Below, in pieces: positions 1 through 6,070 of a DNA stretch of 8,021 nt; the first letter of the stretch is position 1; each line of letters opens with the position of its first letter. Source of the stretch: Betaproteobacteria bacterium (GTDB lineage Bacteria > Pseudomonadota > Gammaproteobacteria > Burkholderiales > SG8-39); NCBI GenBank assembly GCA_011391185.1, contig JAABRB010000150.1, forward strand, positions 1 through 8,021, read 5' to 3'. Position numbers and translations under genes: made by a program. The notes under the pieces were generated by a model. It was not told the origin of the DNA. It saw nothing but the letters and a program-made list of their open reading frames with translations, and did not search any database.

Positions 1-1233
1 CTTCCGGCTCCGGAGCCGGAACTGACGCCGAAGGAGATGATCGCGCGGGCGGCGGCGTTCAGGGCGAGGCTGCGCGCCGAGCAGGACGAGAACGATGAGC
101 GTGGCACTTATTCGGAGGAACTGCACAAGGAGTTCCTCAAGGCCGGGTTCTACCGGACGACCCAGCCGCGGCTGTTTGGCGGCTACGAGTTCGATCTCAC
201 GACGTTCTATCGGGTGATGCTGGAAATCTCGCGCGGTCACCCCGGCGCCGGCTGGTGTCTGGCGCTCGCCGCCTCGCACGCGTTCGAGATCGCCTCGCAC
301 TGGCCAGAGCAGGCGCAGATCGAGCTGTTCGGCAAGGACGGCCACTTCATCGCGCCGCATCGCGCGCCGCCGCTCGGCACGCTGAAGCCGATCGAGGGCG
401 GCTACATGATGAGCGGCACCTGGGACTATTGCTCGGGAATTCCCTACGCCACGCACTTCATCGGCGGCGCGTTCATTCGCCGCGACGGCGAGCCGCCGGT
501 GCACGGACACGCGGCGGTGCCGCGCGCCAAGGTCACCGTGCTCGACGACTGGGGCGGCGACAAGGTGCTCGGCATGAAAGCGAGCGGCTCGAACAGCGTG
601 CGGGTCGACAACGTGTTCGTGCCCGAGCATCACGTCGGCTACCTCTCGCCCGGTCTCGCCTCGACGCCCGAGAGCATGGCCAACGGAACGCACGGCACGC
701 GGCTGCATGGCAACCCGATGTATCTCGGGCGCCTGGCCGGGCCGTTCCACGCGACGCTGGTGGTGCCTGTCCTCGGCGCCGCGCGCGCGGCGCTCGACGA
801 GTACGAGGAGATCATCCGCACGCGAAAGACCATGTCGGTGCCGCAGATTCCGCGCTTCGAGCATTTCGATTTCCAGCGCCCGTTCGGCCAGGCGCTGACG
901 CTCACCGACGCCGCCGAAGCGCTGATGCTCAAGGGCTGCGAAATGTACGCGGACTACTGCAACCGCTGGGCCGCCGACGGCAAGCCGATCACGACCGAAG
1001 AGAACATGCGGCTCTGGGGTATGATCCAGCACGCAGGCTTCATGGCTTGCGAAGCGGTGGAGCTTCTGTTCCACACCGGCGGCTCGTCGGTTGCGCGCAA
1101 GGGCAGCCGGCTGCAGCGCTATTTCAACGACGTCGCGATGTATCGCGGCCATTCGTCGTCGCAGCCGCTCGACTTCGCCTCAGGGCTGGCACGGCTGCAC
1201 TTCGGCCTGCCGTGGGGCATGTACGGGCTCTAG
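1..1233 (+). CDS. Acyl-CoA-dehydrogenase-fold flavoprotein, probable flavin-dependent monooxygenase (5' end missing)
   Basis: The reading frame is open from base 1. The first ATG (37) is preceded by AAGGAG with no spacer, so it is probably internal and the true start lies left of the window. Numbering from that Met gives 398 residues, about the length of this family. Seen: an N-terminal helical part, FGGYEFD (47-53), the beta-domain stretch SGTWDYCSGIP (126-136), a DDWGGDKVLGMKASGSNSV segment (170-188) and a C-terminal helical domain with RLQRYFNDVAMYRGH (358-372). This resembles group D two-component monooxygenases such as HsaA and 4-hydroxyphenylacetate hydroxylase C2, which use reduced flavin from a separate reductase; the His in YRGH falls near where those enzymes place a catalytic His. 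A true acyl-CoA dehydrogenase is the alternative. No flavin reductase is visible in the window. The substrate cannot be read from the sequence. It converges on the VOC gene. Confidence 0.82.
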   Translation, partial: LPAPEPELTPKEMIARAAAFRARLRAEQDENDERGTYSEELHKEFLKAGFYRTTQPRLFGGYEFDLTTFYRVMLEISRGHPGAGWCLALAASHAFEIASHWPEQAQIELFGKDGHFIAPHRAPPLGTLKPIEGGYMMSGTWDYCSGIPYATHFIGGAFIRRDGEPPVHGHAAVPRAKVTVLDDWGGDKVLGMKASGSNSVRVDNVFVPEHHVGYLSPGLASTPESMANGTHGTRLHGNPMYLGRLAGPFHATLVVPVLGAARAALDEYEEIIRTRKTMSVPQIPRFEHFDFQRPFGQALTLTDAAEALMLKGCEMYADYCNRWAADGKPITTEENMRLWGMIQHAGFMACEAVELLFHTGGSSVARKGSRLQRYFNDVAMYRGHSSSQPLDFASGLARLHFGLPWGMYGL

Positions 1234-1679
1234 AAGAGGCCGAACATATAAGGCTTGCTGCCGTCCGGGCCTTTGGAGCCGGCAGGCTCGTTCGCCACGA
1301 TGAACTGCAGCTCGATCACGATCCCGTTCGGATCGCGGATGAACAATTGCCACTGGCCGAGCGCGCGGACGTTGTTCTGCCGGTAGTCGACGCCGTGCTT
1401 GGTCACGTGCGCCTTCCAGGCATCGAAGCCGACTGCGCGGATCGCCATGTGGTCGAGATTGCCCCCGCCATAGGTCTTCAGGTCGAACTCGCCATAGGCC
1501 TTCGGCCCGGCGATCACGTGGATCTGGCAATCGGCGAAATTCAGCCAGGTACCGGGCGCGGGGATGCTGTCGGGGCGGTTGGGGTCGAGCTTCAATTGAA
1601 GCACTTCGGTGTAGAATTTGTTGGTCGCGTCGATATCCATCGTCCGGATGGCGACGTGGAGAATGTTCTTGAGCTGCAT
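1230..1679 (-). CDS. VOC (glyoxalase/bleomycin resistance/extradiol dioxygenase) superfamily protein
   Basis: A 149-residue protein with the two beta-alpha-beta-beta-beta modules of the vicinal oxygen chelate fold. Module one opens with ILHVAIRTMD (6-15) and KFYTEVLQLKL (21-31); module two opens with LDHMAIR (75-81) and closes with RDPNGIVIELQF (115-126). His8, His77 and Glu123 sit where the fold normally places metal ligands, so a divalent-metal enzyme (dioxygenase, lyase, isomerase or glyoxalase-like) is likely; the reaction cannot be told. The start at 1679 has AGGAAGGA upstream at good spacing. It lies 73 bases downstream of the methyltransferase/esterase gene on the same strand and could be co-transcribed with it. 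Its TAG stop overlaps the stop of the convergent flavoprotein gene. The C-terminal tail (about 130-149) is Gly/Pro/Ser-rich and outside the fold. Confidence 0.85.
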   Translation of the reverse strand: MQLKNILHVAIRTMDIDATNKFYTEVLQLKLDPNRPDSIPAPGTWLNFADCQIHVIAGPKAYGEFDLKTYGGGNLDHMAIRAVGFDAWKAHVTKHGVDYRQNNVRALGQWQLFIRDPNGIVIELQFIVANEPAGSKGPDGSKPYMFGLF

Positions 1680-1714
1680 GCTGTCCTTCCTGGCGCCATG
1701 TTGCCTGGAAATCT

Positions 1715-1725
1715 ATCACGGTGAT
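1715..1725. promoter_or_regulatory. Short dyad ATCAC-G-GTGAT upstream of the VOC gene
   Basis: A perfect inverted repeat with 5-base arms and a one-base centre lies 36 bases upstream of the VOC start codon, in the 73-base gap after the methyltransferase/esterase gene. It could be an operator half-site pair for a small regulator, or chance. A weak -10-like TAGATT on the minus strand (1715-1710) adjoins it. No -35 element is convincing. Confidence 0.2.
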
Positions 1726-1752
1726 CTCGGCCACGGGTAAACGCGCGACGGC

Positions 1753-3753
1753 TCAGAGTCCGAACGGATAGGTGTCTGGGAAGCCCTGCAGCTCGTGGGC
1801 CGCGAACGGCGTTACCGCGCGCGTCGTGTCGAACCAGATGTATTCGTCGAACTGGCGCGGCAGCACGGCCTGGAAGTAGTGACTGGCGAGCTCGGTCTCG
1901 GGCCGGTAGATCACGCCGATGGCGCGCTCGAGCCGCGGCTTCAGGAGCGCAGCAATGGCGCCGCCAGCCGAGCCTTTGCGCAACGGCAGGAAGAAGTTTT
2001 CGCGGCCGCTATCGTGACACTGGCGCTCGTAGCTCTGCGGCAAGGAGGGACGCACGTCCTTGATCTGCATGGGCTCGTCCCACTCCGAGGCGGCCGCGAC
2101 GGTGCCGGTGTGGGTACCGAAGCCGATGAGATAGGCGGCGTCGCCGAAGCGCTTGCGACACAGATGCCCGATATTGTGCTCGCCGCGCGAATGCATTTCG
2201 GTCGCCGCGGCGTCGCCTACATGCGAGTTGTGCGCCCAGACGACCGCCTTGCTCTTCGGCCCGTAGAATTTCAGCAGATTCTCCAGCGTCTCGAACATAT
2301 GGGTATCGCGCAAATTCCACGACGCGCGCGAGCCGTAGTACATGATGCGATAATAGCGCTCGGCATTGGCGACCAGACGTGCGTTCTGCACGGCATCGAG
2401 AAAGCGCTCGCCGTCATGCTCGGCATATTCGCGCCGCTTGCCGGAGAGACGCTTCAGCATCTCCACCACATCGGTCTCGCAATCGGGATAGGTCCCGCTC
2501 ATGGCGGCGCGGCCATAGGTGGCCGGATCGCCCTGCCAGGGGGTGAGGCAACCATAGCGCTCGCGCGCGACCTTGGCGGTCTTTGGATCCACCTCGTCCA
2601 GGAACTTCAGGATCGAGCGGATCGAATCATAGAGGCTATAGAGGTCGAGCCCATGAAAGGCGGTGCGCTCCTCGCGCTTTCTGCCTGCGTTGTGCTCGCG
2701 CAGCCAATCGACGAAACCGCGCACTTCGTTATTGCGCCACATCCAGGTGGGGAAGCGGGCAAACGCGGTCCATTCCGAGGGCGGGAACTCGAAGTGGCGC
2801 ACATAGTGGTCGATACGGGCCGCGTCCGGCCAGTCGCCCTCGATGGCGACGAAGGTGAAGCCTTTCTTCGCAATCAGTTCGCGCGTGATGCGCTCGCGCA
2901 TCAGATAGAATTCTGAGGTGCCGTGCGTAGCCTCGCCGATCAGCACCAAGCGCGCGTCGCCGATGCGCGCGAGCAGCGGTTCGAGGTTCGCGCTTTCGAG
3001 CGCGGCGAACGGTTCGCAGGCGCCGGCGATCGCCCGGGCGAGTTCCGGCGCGGGCGCGCGCACTTCGCGCGCTGGCTCCGGCTTGCCCGGCGGCGTCCAA
3101 CCTTCCTCGCCGATCAACGGGACGAAGCGGACGTCGGCAAGGTCTTCGCGGCGATACTCGTCCTCTTCAACGCGGGTGACGCGCACGAGCTCCTGCACCC
3201 GAGCTTCCTCCCCCACGGGGATCACAAGGCGGCCGCCGATGCGCAGCTGCTGTTTCAGCGACTCGGGAACTCTCGGGCCGCCGGCGGTGACCACGATCGC
3301 GTCATAGGGCGCGTGCTCGGCCCAACCGCGCGTGCCGTCGCCGTGCAGCACATGGACGTGCTCGTAACCGAGATCGGCGAGTGCGCTTGCGGCCTTCTCG
3401 GCGAGCGGGCCGTGACGCTCGATGGTGTAGACCTCGCCGGCGATCTCGCCGAGCACGGCCGCGGCGTATCCCGAGCCGGTGCCGATCTCGAGTACGCGCT
3501 CGCCACCCTTGAGCTGCAGCGCCTCGGTCATCAGCGCCACGATGTAAGGCTGCGAGATGGTCTGGCCTTCGGCGATGGGCAGCGGCGCGTCCTCATAGGC
3601 GAACTCGTGCATGGACCGGGGCAGGAACGCCTCGCGCCGTACCTTGCGCATCGCGGCGAGCACGGGCTCGGAGCTCACCCCGCGCGGCGCGATATGGCGG
3701 TCGACCATCTCAGTGCGGAGCTTGGCGAAGTCGGATTTGGTGAAGTCGAGCAT
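1753..3753 (-). CDS. Fusion: protein-L-isoaspartate O-methyltransferase + erythromycin esterase family domain
   Basis: A 666-residue two-domain protein. Residues 1-215 are a complete PIMT (Pcm): AEGQTISQPY (61-70), the SAM-binding VLEIGTGSGY (87-96), acidic Glu112 after strand 2, and HGDGT (137-141). PIMT methylates abnormal isoaspartyl residues and starts their repair. A Pro/Ala-rich linker (about 218-238) leads to an erythromycin-esterase-family domain (about 240-666). There Glu274 and His277 in GEATHGTSEF, Arg286 and Glu305 reproduce the EreB spacing of Glu43, His46, Arg55 and Glu74, and His508 in WAHNSHVGD fits the later conserved His. Both active sites therefore look intact. Most chromosomal members of the esterase family have no proven macrolide activity, so resistance should not be assumed. 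The start at 3753 has AGGA eight bases upstream. A separate E. coli-type Pcm is about 208 residues, so the C-terminal 450 residues are a real extension in one unbroken frame. An FNR-type site lies 54 bases upstream. Confidence 0.93.
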   Translation of the reverse strand: MLDFTKSDFAKLRTEMVDRHIAPRGVSSEPVLAAMRKVRREAFLPRSMHEFAYEDAPLPIAEGQTISQPYIVALMTEALQLKGGERVLEIGTGSGYAAAVLGEIAGEVYTIERHGPLAEKAASALADLGYEHVHVLHGDGTRGWAEHAPYDAIVVTAGGPRVPESLKQQLRIGGRLVIPVGEEARVQELVRVTRVEEDEYRREDLADVRFVPLIGEEGWTPPGKPEPAREVRAPAPELARAIAGACEPFAALESANLEPLLARIGDARLVLIGEATHGTSEFYLMRERITRELIAKKGFTFVAIEGDWPDAARIDHYVRHFEFPPSEWTAFARFPTWMWRNNEVRGFVDWLREHNAGRKREERTAFHGLDLYSLYDSIRSILKFLDEVDPKTAKVARERYGCLTPWQGDPATYGRAAMSGTYPDCETDVVEMLKRLSGKRREYAEHDGERFLDAVQNARLVANAERYYRIMYYGSRASWNLRDTHMFETLENLLKFYGPKSKAVVWAHNSHVGDAAATEMHSRGEHNIGHLCRKRFGDAAYLIGFGTHTGTVAAASEWDEPMQIKDVRPSLPQSYERQCHDSGRENFFLPLRKGSAGGAIAALLKPRLERAIGVIYRPETELASHYFQAVLPRQFDEYIWFDTTRAVTPFAAHELQGFPDTYPFGL

Positions 3754-3778
3754 CGCGGGCGTCCTGGTGCGCTCGATC

Positions 3779-3786
3779 CTTTTAGA
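3779..3786 (-). promoter_or_regulatory. Candidate -10 element of the methyltransferase/esterase promoter
   Basis: On the minus strand the AT-rich run reads TCTAAAAG. Either TCTAAA (3786-3781) or TAAAAG (3784-3779) matches TATAAT at four positions. Transcription would start near 3772-3774, putting the FNR-type site centre at about -40 to -41.5 and leaving a leader of about 20 bases with an AGGA ribosome site. There is no good -35 hexamer apart from the activator site, as expected for class II activation. Confidence 0.4.
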
Positions 3787-3806
3787 TGCGCAAAGCGGTG
3801 CGAGGC

Positions 3807-3820
3807 TTGACCTGCATCAA
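3807..3820. promoter_or_regulatory. FNR/FixK-type site (anaerobox)
   Basis: TTGAC-CTGC-ATCAA matches the FNR/FixK/Anr consensus TTGAT-N4-ATCAA at 9 of 10 defined positions. It lies in the 189-base gap between the leftward methyltransferase/esterase gene and the rightward decarboxylase operon. By rough count, a site this good is expected about once in 30,000 positions in random DNA with even base use. Its centre (3813.5) is about 40-42 bases from the start point predicted for the leftward gene, the usual class II activator position. The site is a motif match only; the regulator is not in the window. Confidence 0.6.
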
Positions 3821-3831
3821 TCCAGGCGTGC

Positions 3832-3846
3832 GAACGGTGGTCGTTC
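3832..3846. repeat. Inverted repeat GAACG-N5-CGTTC in the divergent promoter region
   Basis: A perfect 5-base inverted repeat with a 5-base centre lies just to the right of the FNR-type site and overlaps the only candidate -35 position (3838-3843) of the rightward operon. It could be the operator of a local regulator. The arms are short enough that chance cannot be excluded. Confidence 0.3.
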
Positions 3847-3866
3847 AGCCCGCCCGCCCATAGAAT
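3838..3866 (+). promoter_or_regulatory. Candidate promoter of the decarboxylase-dehydrogenase-lactonase operon
   Basis: TAGAAT (3861-3866) matches the -10 consensus at five of six positions. The hexamer 17 bases upstream, TGGTCG (3838-3843), is a poor -35, which would suit an activator-dependent promoter. The start point would be near 3873, placing the FNR-type site centre at about -60, close to a class I position, and giving a 5' leader of about 70 bases that contains a hairpin. The activator role here is weaker than for the leftward gene. Confidence 0.3.
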
Positions 3867-3883
3867 GGCTCCGGTTTAGTTCG

Positions 3884-3917
3884 GAACCCGGCGCAGGCGA
3901 CGCTCGCTACCGGGTTC
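3884..3917 (+). other. Stem-loop in the 5' leader of the decarboxylase operon
   Basis: GAACCCGG (3884-3891) and CCGGGTTC (3910-3917) are perfect reverse complements, 8 base pairs. The 18-base loop contains a second, smaller stem, GCGA (3897-3900) with TCGC (3904-3907) around a three-base loop, so the RNA could form a longer bulged hairpin. It ends 15 bases before the GGAGGA ribosome site at 3933-3938. There is no T run after it, so it does not look like an intrinsic terminator. It could protect the message, act in translation control, or be a DNA operator dyad. Confidence 0.45.
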
Positions 3918-3942
3918 TATTGCTTACCCAGCGGAGGAATCG

Positions 3943-4326
3943 ATGGATAAGAAAACCTACGAAACCGGCCTCGGCATCCGGACCGACGTGCTCGGCAAGG
4001 ACTATGTCGAGAACGCGCTCAGGACCGCCGACGACTTCAACAAGCCGTTCCAGGAACTGGTCACCGAATATTGCTGGGGCGCGGTGTGGGGGCGCGAGGG
4101 ACTGTCGCGCAAGACCCGCAGCATGCTGAATCTGGCGATGATCGGCGTCTTGAACCGGCCGCACGAGCTGCGCGCCCACGTCGCCGGCGCGCTCAGAAAC
4201 GGCGTCACCAAGGACGAAATCCGCGAGGTGTTCATGCAGCTTGCGATCTACGCGGGCGTGCCGGCGGGCGTCGATGCGTTCCGCGTGGCGCGCGAGGTGT
4301 TCGCGCAAGAAACGAAGAAATCCTGA
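3943..4326 (+). CDS. Carboxymuconolactone decarboxylase family protein (PcaC-like)
   Basis: A 127-residue all-helical protein of the CMD/AhpD superfamily. It follows PcaC closely over WGAVWGREGLSRKTRS (45-60), NRPHELRAHV (71-80), NGVTKDEIREV (86-96) and IYAGVPAGVDAFRVAREVF (102-120). It lacks the CxxC...H peroxidatic motif of AhpD, so it is more likely a decarboxylase or related enzyme than a peroxiredoxin. PcaC converts gamma-carboxymuconolactone to beta-ketoadipate enol-lactone in protocatechuate breakdown, but no other pca gene is visible here, so a paralogue acting on another acid is likely. The start is well supported by GGAGGA five bases before the ATG. It is the first gene of a three-gene operon; the next gene starts 30 bases after its stop. 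Confidence 0.88.
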   Translation: MDKKTYETGLGIRTDVLGKDYVENALRTADDFNKPFQELVTEYCWGAVWGREGLSRKTRSMLNLAMIGVLNRPHELRAHVAGALRNGVTKDEIREVFMQLAIYAGVPAGVDAFRVAREVFAQETKKS

Positions 4327-4356
4327 CGCGCACGCGGGGCGCAAGCGAGGACGAAG

Positions 4357-5253
4357 ATGGAAATCGGATTCATCGGGCTCGGCACGATGGGCTTTCACAT
4401 GGGCCGGCGGCTGATCGAAGCCGGCCATAAGCTCACGGTGTTCGACGTGCGCCCGGAGGCGATGGCGCGGCTCACCGCGCTCGGCGCGGCAGCGGCGAAA
4501 TCGGCGCGCGAGGTGGCGAGCCGTACCGAGACGGTGATGGCGAGCCTGCCGTCGCCCGAGGCCTCGCTTGCGGTCGCGACCGGCAAGGACGGCGTGATCG
4601 AGGGCACGCGGGTGCGCCGGTTCGTCGATCTTTCGACTACCGGCGCGCGCATGGCCGTTCGCATCGCCGAGGCGCTTGCTGCGCGCGAGATCGTGCAGAT
4701 CGACAGTCCGGTGAGCGGGGGTCCGGGCGGCGCCGAGAAGGGCACGCTCGCGGTCATGGTCTCCGGTCCGCGCGCGGAGATCGAGCGGGTGAAGCCGGCG
4801 CTTGCGTTTTTCGGAAAGGTCTTCGTGATCGGCGAGCGGCCGGGCATGGCGCAGACCATGAAGCTCGCCAACAACCTGCTCTCGGCCACGGCGATGGTCG
4901 CGACCTCCGAGGCCGTGGTCATGGGCGTCAAGGCCGGGCTCGATCCGGAAGTAATGATCGAAGTGATCAACGCCGGCACCGGCCGCAACAGCGCGAGCCA
5001 GGACAAGTTTCCGCGCGCGATCCTGACCCGCACGTTCGTCTACGGCTTCACCAACGGTCTGATGGACAAGGACCTGCAGCTTTGTCTTTCGGAAGCCGAG
5101 GCGCTCGGGCTGAAGCTTCCGGTCGCCAGCGCGGTGGGCGCCATGTACCGGCTGGCGGCAAGCGAGCTCGGGCCGGAGAAGGATTTCACCACCATCATCC
5201 AGCCGATCGAGAAAAAGGCTGGCGTTGTCGTGCGCGGGAAGGGGACGAGCTGA
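4357..5253 (+). CDS. 3-hydroxyisobutyrate dehydrogenase family NAD(P)-dependent oxidoreductase
   Basis: A full-length 298-residue beta-hydroxyacid dehydrogenase. The Rossmann motif GFIGLGTMG (4-12) binds the cofactor; the acidic Asp30 at the end of strand 2 (VFDVRP) favours NAD over NADP. The substrate motif is DSPVSGGPGGAEKGTLAVMVSG (starting at 117), catalytic Lys169 lies in MKLANNLL (168-175), and the C-terminal helical domain has the usual MDKDLQL (236-242). The family oxidises or reduces short beta-hydroxy acids, for example 3-hydroxyisobutyrate, tartronate semialdehyde, glyoxylate or succinic semialdehyde; the exact substrate cannot be told. A GAGGA lies five bases upstream of the ATG. 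It is flanked in the operon by the decarboxylase (30-base gap) and the lactonase (start one base after this stop), which suggests translational coupling and use in one pathway. Confidence 0.92.
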   Translation: MEIGFIGLGTMGFHMGRRLIEAGHKLTVFDVRPEAMARLTALGAAAAKSAREVASRTETVMASLPSPEASLAVATGKDGVIEGTRVRRFVDLSTTGARMAVRIAEALAAREIVQIDSPVSGGPGGAEKGTLAVMVSGPRAEIERVKPALAFFGKVFVIGERPGMAQTMKLANNLLSATAMVATSEAVVMGVKAGLDPEVMIEVINAGTGRNSASQDKFPRAILTRTFVYGFTNGLMDKDLQLCLSEAEALGLKLPVASAVGAMYRLAASELGPEKDFTTIIQPIEKKAGVVVRGKGTS

Positions 5254-5254
5254 A

Positions 5255-6049
5255 ATGGCCGACGATATCCATGAAATCTACGCGATCCGCTACGGGCACC
5301 ACGAGCGCCGCTCGTCTGAGAATTTCATCGGCGGCGATCCGCACGACCATCTCTCGGCGATCAATTATTTCGTCTGGATCATCAAGGGCGCCCACGGCAC
5401 GTTCGTCGTCGATACCGGCATGGACGAAGCGATGGCGACGAAACGCGGGCGCACGGTCGATAAACCGATCGCCGAAGGCCTGCGCGCGCTCGGGATCGCG
5501 CCGGATACGATCGCGAAAGCCGTCGTGACGCATCTGCATTTCGATCACGCCGGTAACTACGATCTCTTCCCGCGCGCGCGTTATCACATGCAGGACACGG
5601 AGATGTTCTACGCCACCGGCCGCTGCATGTGCCACGCGCAGCAGCGCTGGGCGTTCGAAGAGGAAGACGTGGTGGCGATGGTGCGAAAAGTCTTCGCTGG
5701 CCGGGTCGAATTCCACGACGGCGACGACGAGCTTGCGCCCGGCATCACGCTGCACAAGATCGGCGGCCACTCCATGGGCCTGCAATGCGTGCGGGTGAAG
5801 ACCCGGCGCGGCTACGTGGTGCTCGCCTCGGACGCGACCCACCTCTATCGGCACATCGAGGAAGGCCGCATCTTTCCGGTCGTGCACAATGCGGCCGACG
5901 TGCTCGAGGGCTACAAGACGATCAAGCGCCTGGCCGCATCGCCTTTGCACATCATTCCTGGGCACGATCCCAAGGTGCTGGAACTCTTTCCGGCCGCGCG
6001 GGCGGGCCTTGAGGGATGGGTCGCGCGGCTCGACGCCGATCCGAAATAG
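5255..6049 (+). CDS. Metallo-beta-lactamase-fold hydrolase of the N-acyl homoserine lactonase family
   Basis: I choose the ATG at 5255 (264 residues), one base after the dehydrogenase stop; a TTG 30 bases upstream is in frame but would overlap the dehydrogenase. Metal ligands are complete: HLHFDH (His93, His95, Asp97, His98), His172 in GGHSMG, bridging Asp193 in ASDATH and His237 in PGHDP. Together with the closing Tyr198, AADVLEGY (213-220) and the IIPGHDPKVLELFP stretch (233-246), this matches the AttM/AiiB branch of dizinc lactonases that hydrolyse N-acyl homoserine lactones, more than generic glyoxalase II. The RCMCH segment (123-127) is a small unusual Cys-containing patch. Its place as third gene in a decarboxylase-dehydrogenase operon raises the alternative that it opens a catabolic lactone instead of a quorum signal. 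No luxI or luxR homologue is visible. No signal peptide, so it acts in the cytoplasm. Confidence 0.88.
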   Translation: MADDIHEIYAIRYGHHERRSSENFIGGDPHDHLSAINYFVWIIKGAHGTFVVDTGMDEAMATKRGRTVDKPIAEGLRALGIAPDTIAKAVVTHLHFDHAGNYDLFPRARYHMQDTEMFYATGRCMCHAQQRWAFEEEDVVAMVRKVFAGRVEFHDGDDELAPGITLHKIGGHSMGLQCVRVKTRRGYVVLASDATHLYRHIEEGRIFPVVHNAADVLEGYKTIKRLAASPLHIIPGHDPKVLELFPAARAGLEGWVARLDADPK

Positions 6050-6070
6050 ATCAGCGCGAATAGATCAGCG
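6045..6070. repeat. Tandem duplication, AATAGATCAGCG twice with a 14-base period
   Basis: AATAGATCAGCG occurs at 6045-6056 and again at 6059-6070, separated by CG. The first copy carries the TAG stop of the lactonase (6047-6049). The second carries the TGA stop of the convergent cytochrome (6067-6065 on the minus strand). It thus forms the whole boundary between the two genes. Confidence 0.85.

Noticed and set aside
37..39. ATG at 37 as the start of the flavoprotein gene, with AAGGAG as its ribosome site.
   Set aside because: The AAGGAG abuts the ATG with no spacer, and the frame is open to the window edge with a plausible family N-terminus before it.
255..1724. A 489-codon plus-strand open frame overlapping the flavoprotein and running through the VOC gene.
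   Set aside because: Its product is Arg/Ala-rich with no recognisable domain, and it lies over two genes with clear family motifs; it is an out-of-frame shadow caused by high GC.
1795..2916. A 373-codon plus-strand open frame antisense to the esterase domain.
   Set aside because: The opposite strand carries a complete catalytic pattern; the antisense product has no recognisable motif and no good ribosome site.
1753..3753. Macrolide resistance gene.
   Set aside because: The esterase domain has the catalytic residues, but most chromosomal fusions and family members are not known to act on macrolides, and there is no mobile or resistance context.
2923..3810. A 295-codon plus-strand open frame antisense to the methyltransferase domain, crossing the FNR-type site.
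   Set aside because: No family resemblance, and long antisense frames are expected in GC-rich genes.
3943..4326. AhpD-type alkylhydroperoxidase.
   Set aside because: The fold is shared but the CxxC peroxidatic motif is absent; PcaC-type motifs fit better.
5195..5965. A 256-codon minus-strand open frame antisense to the lactonase.
   Set aside because: The sense strand has all metal ligands of the lactonase family; the antisense product has no domain.
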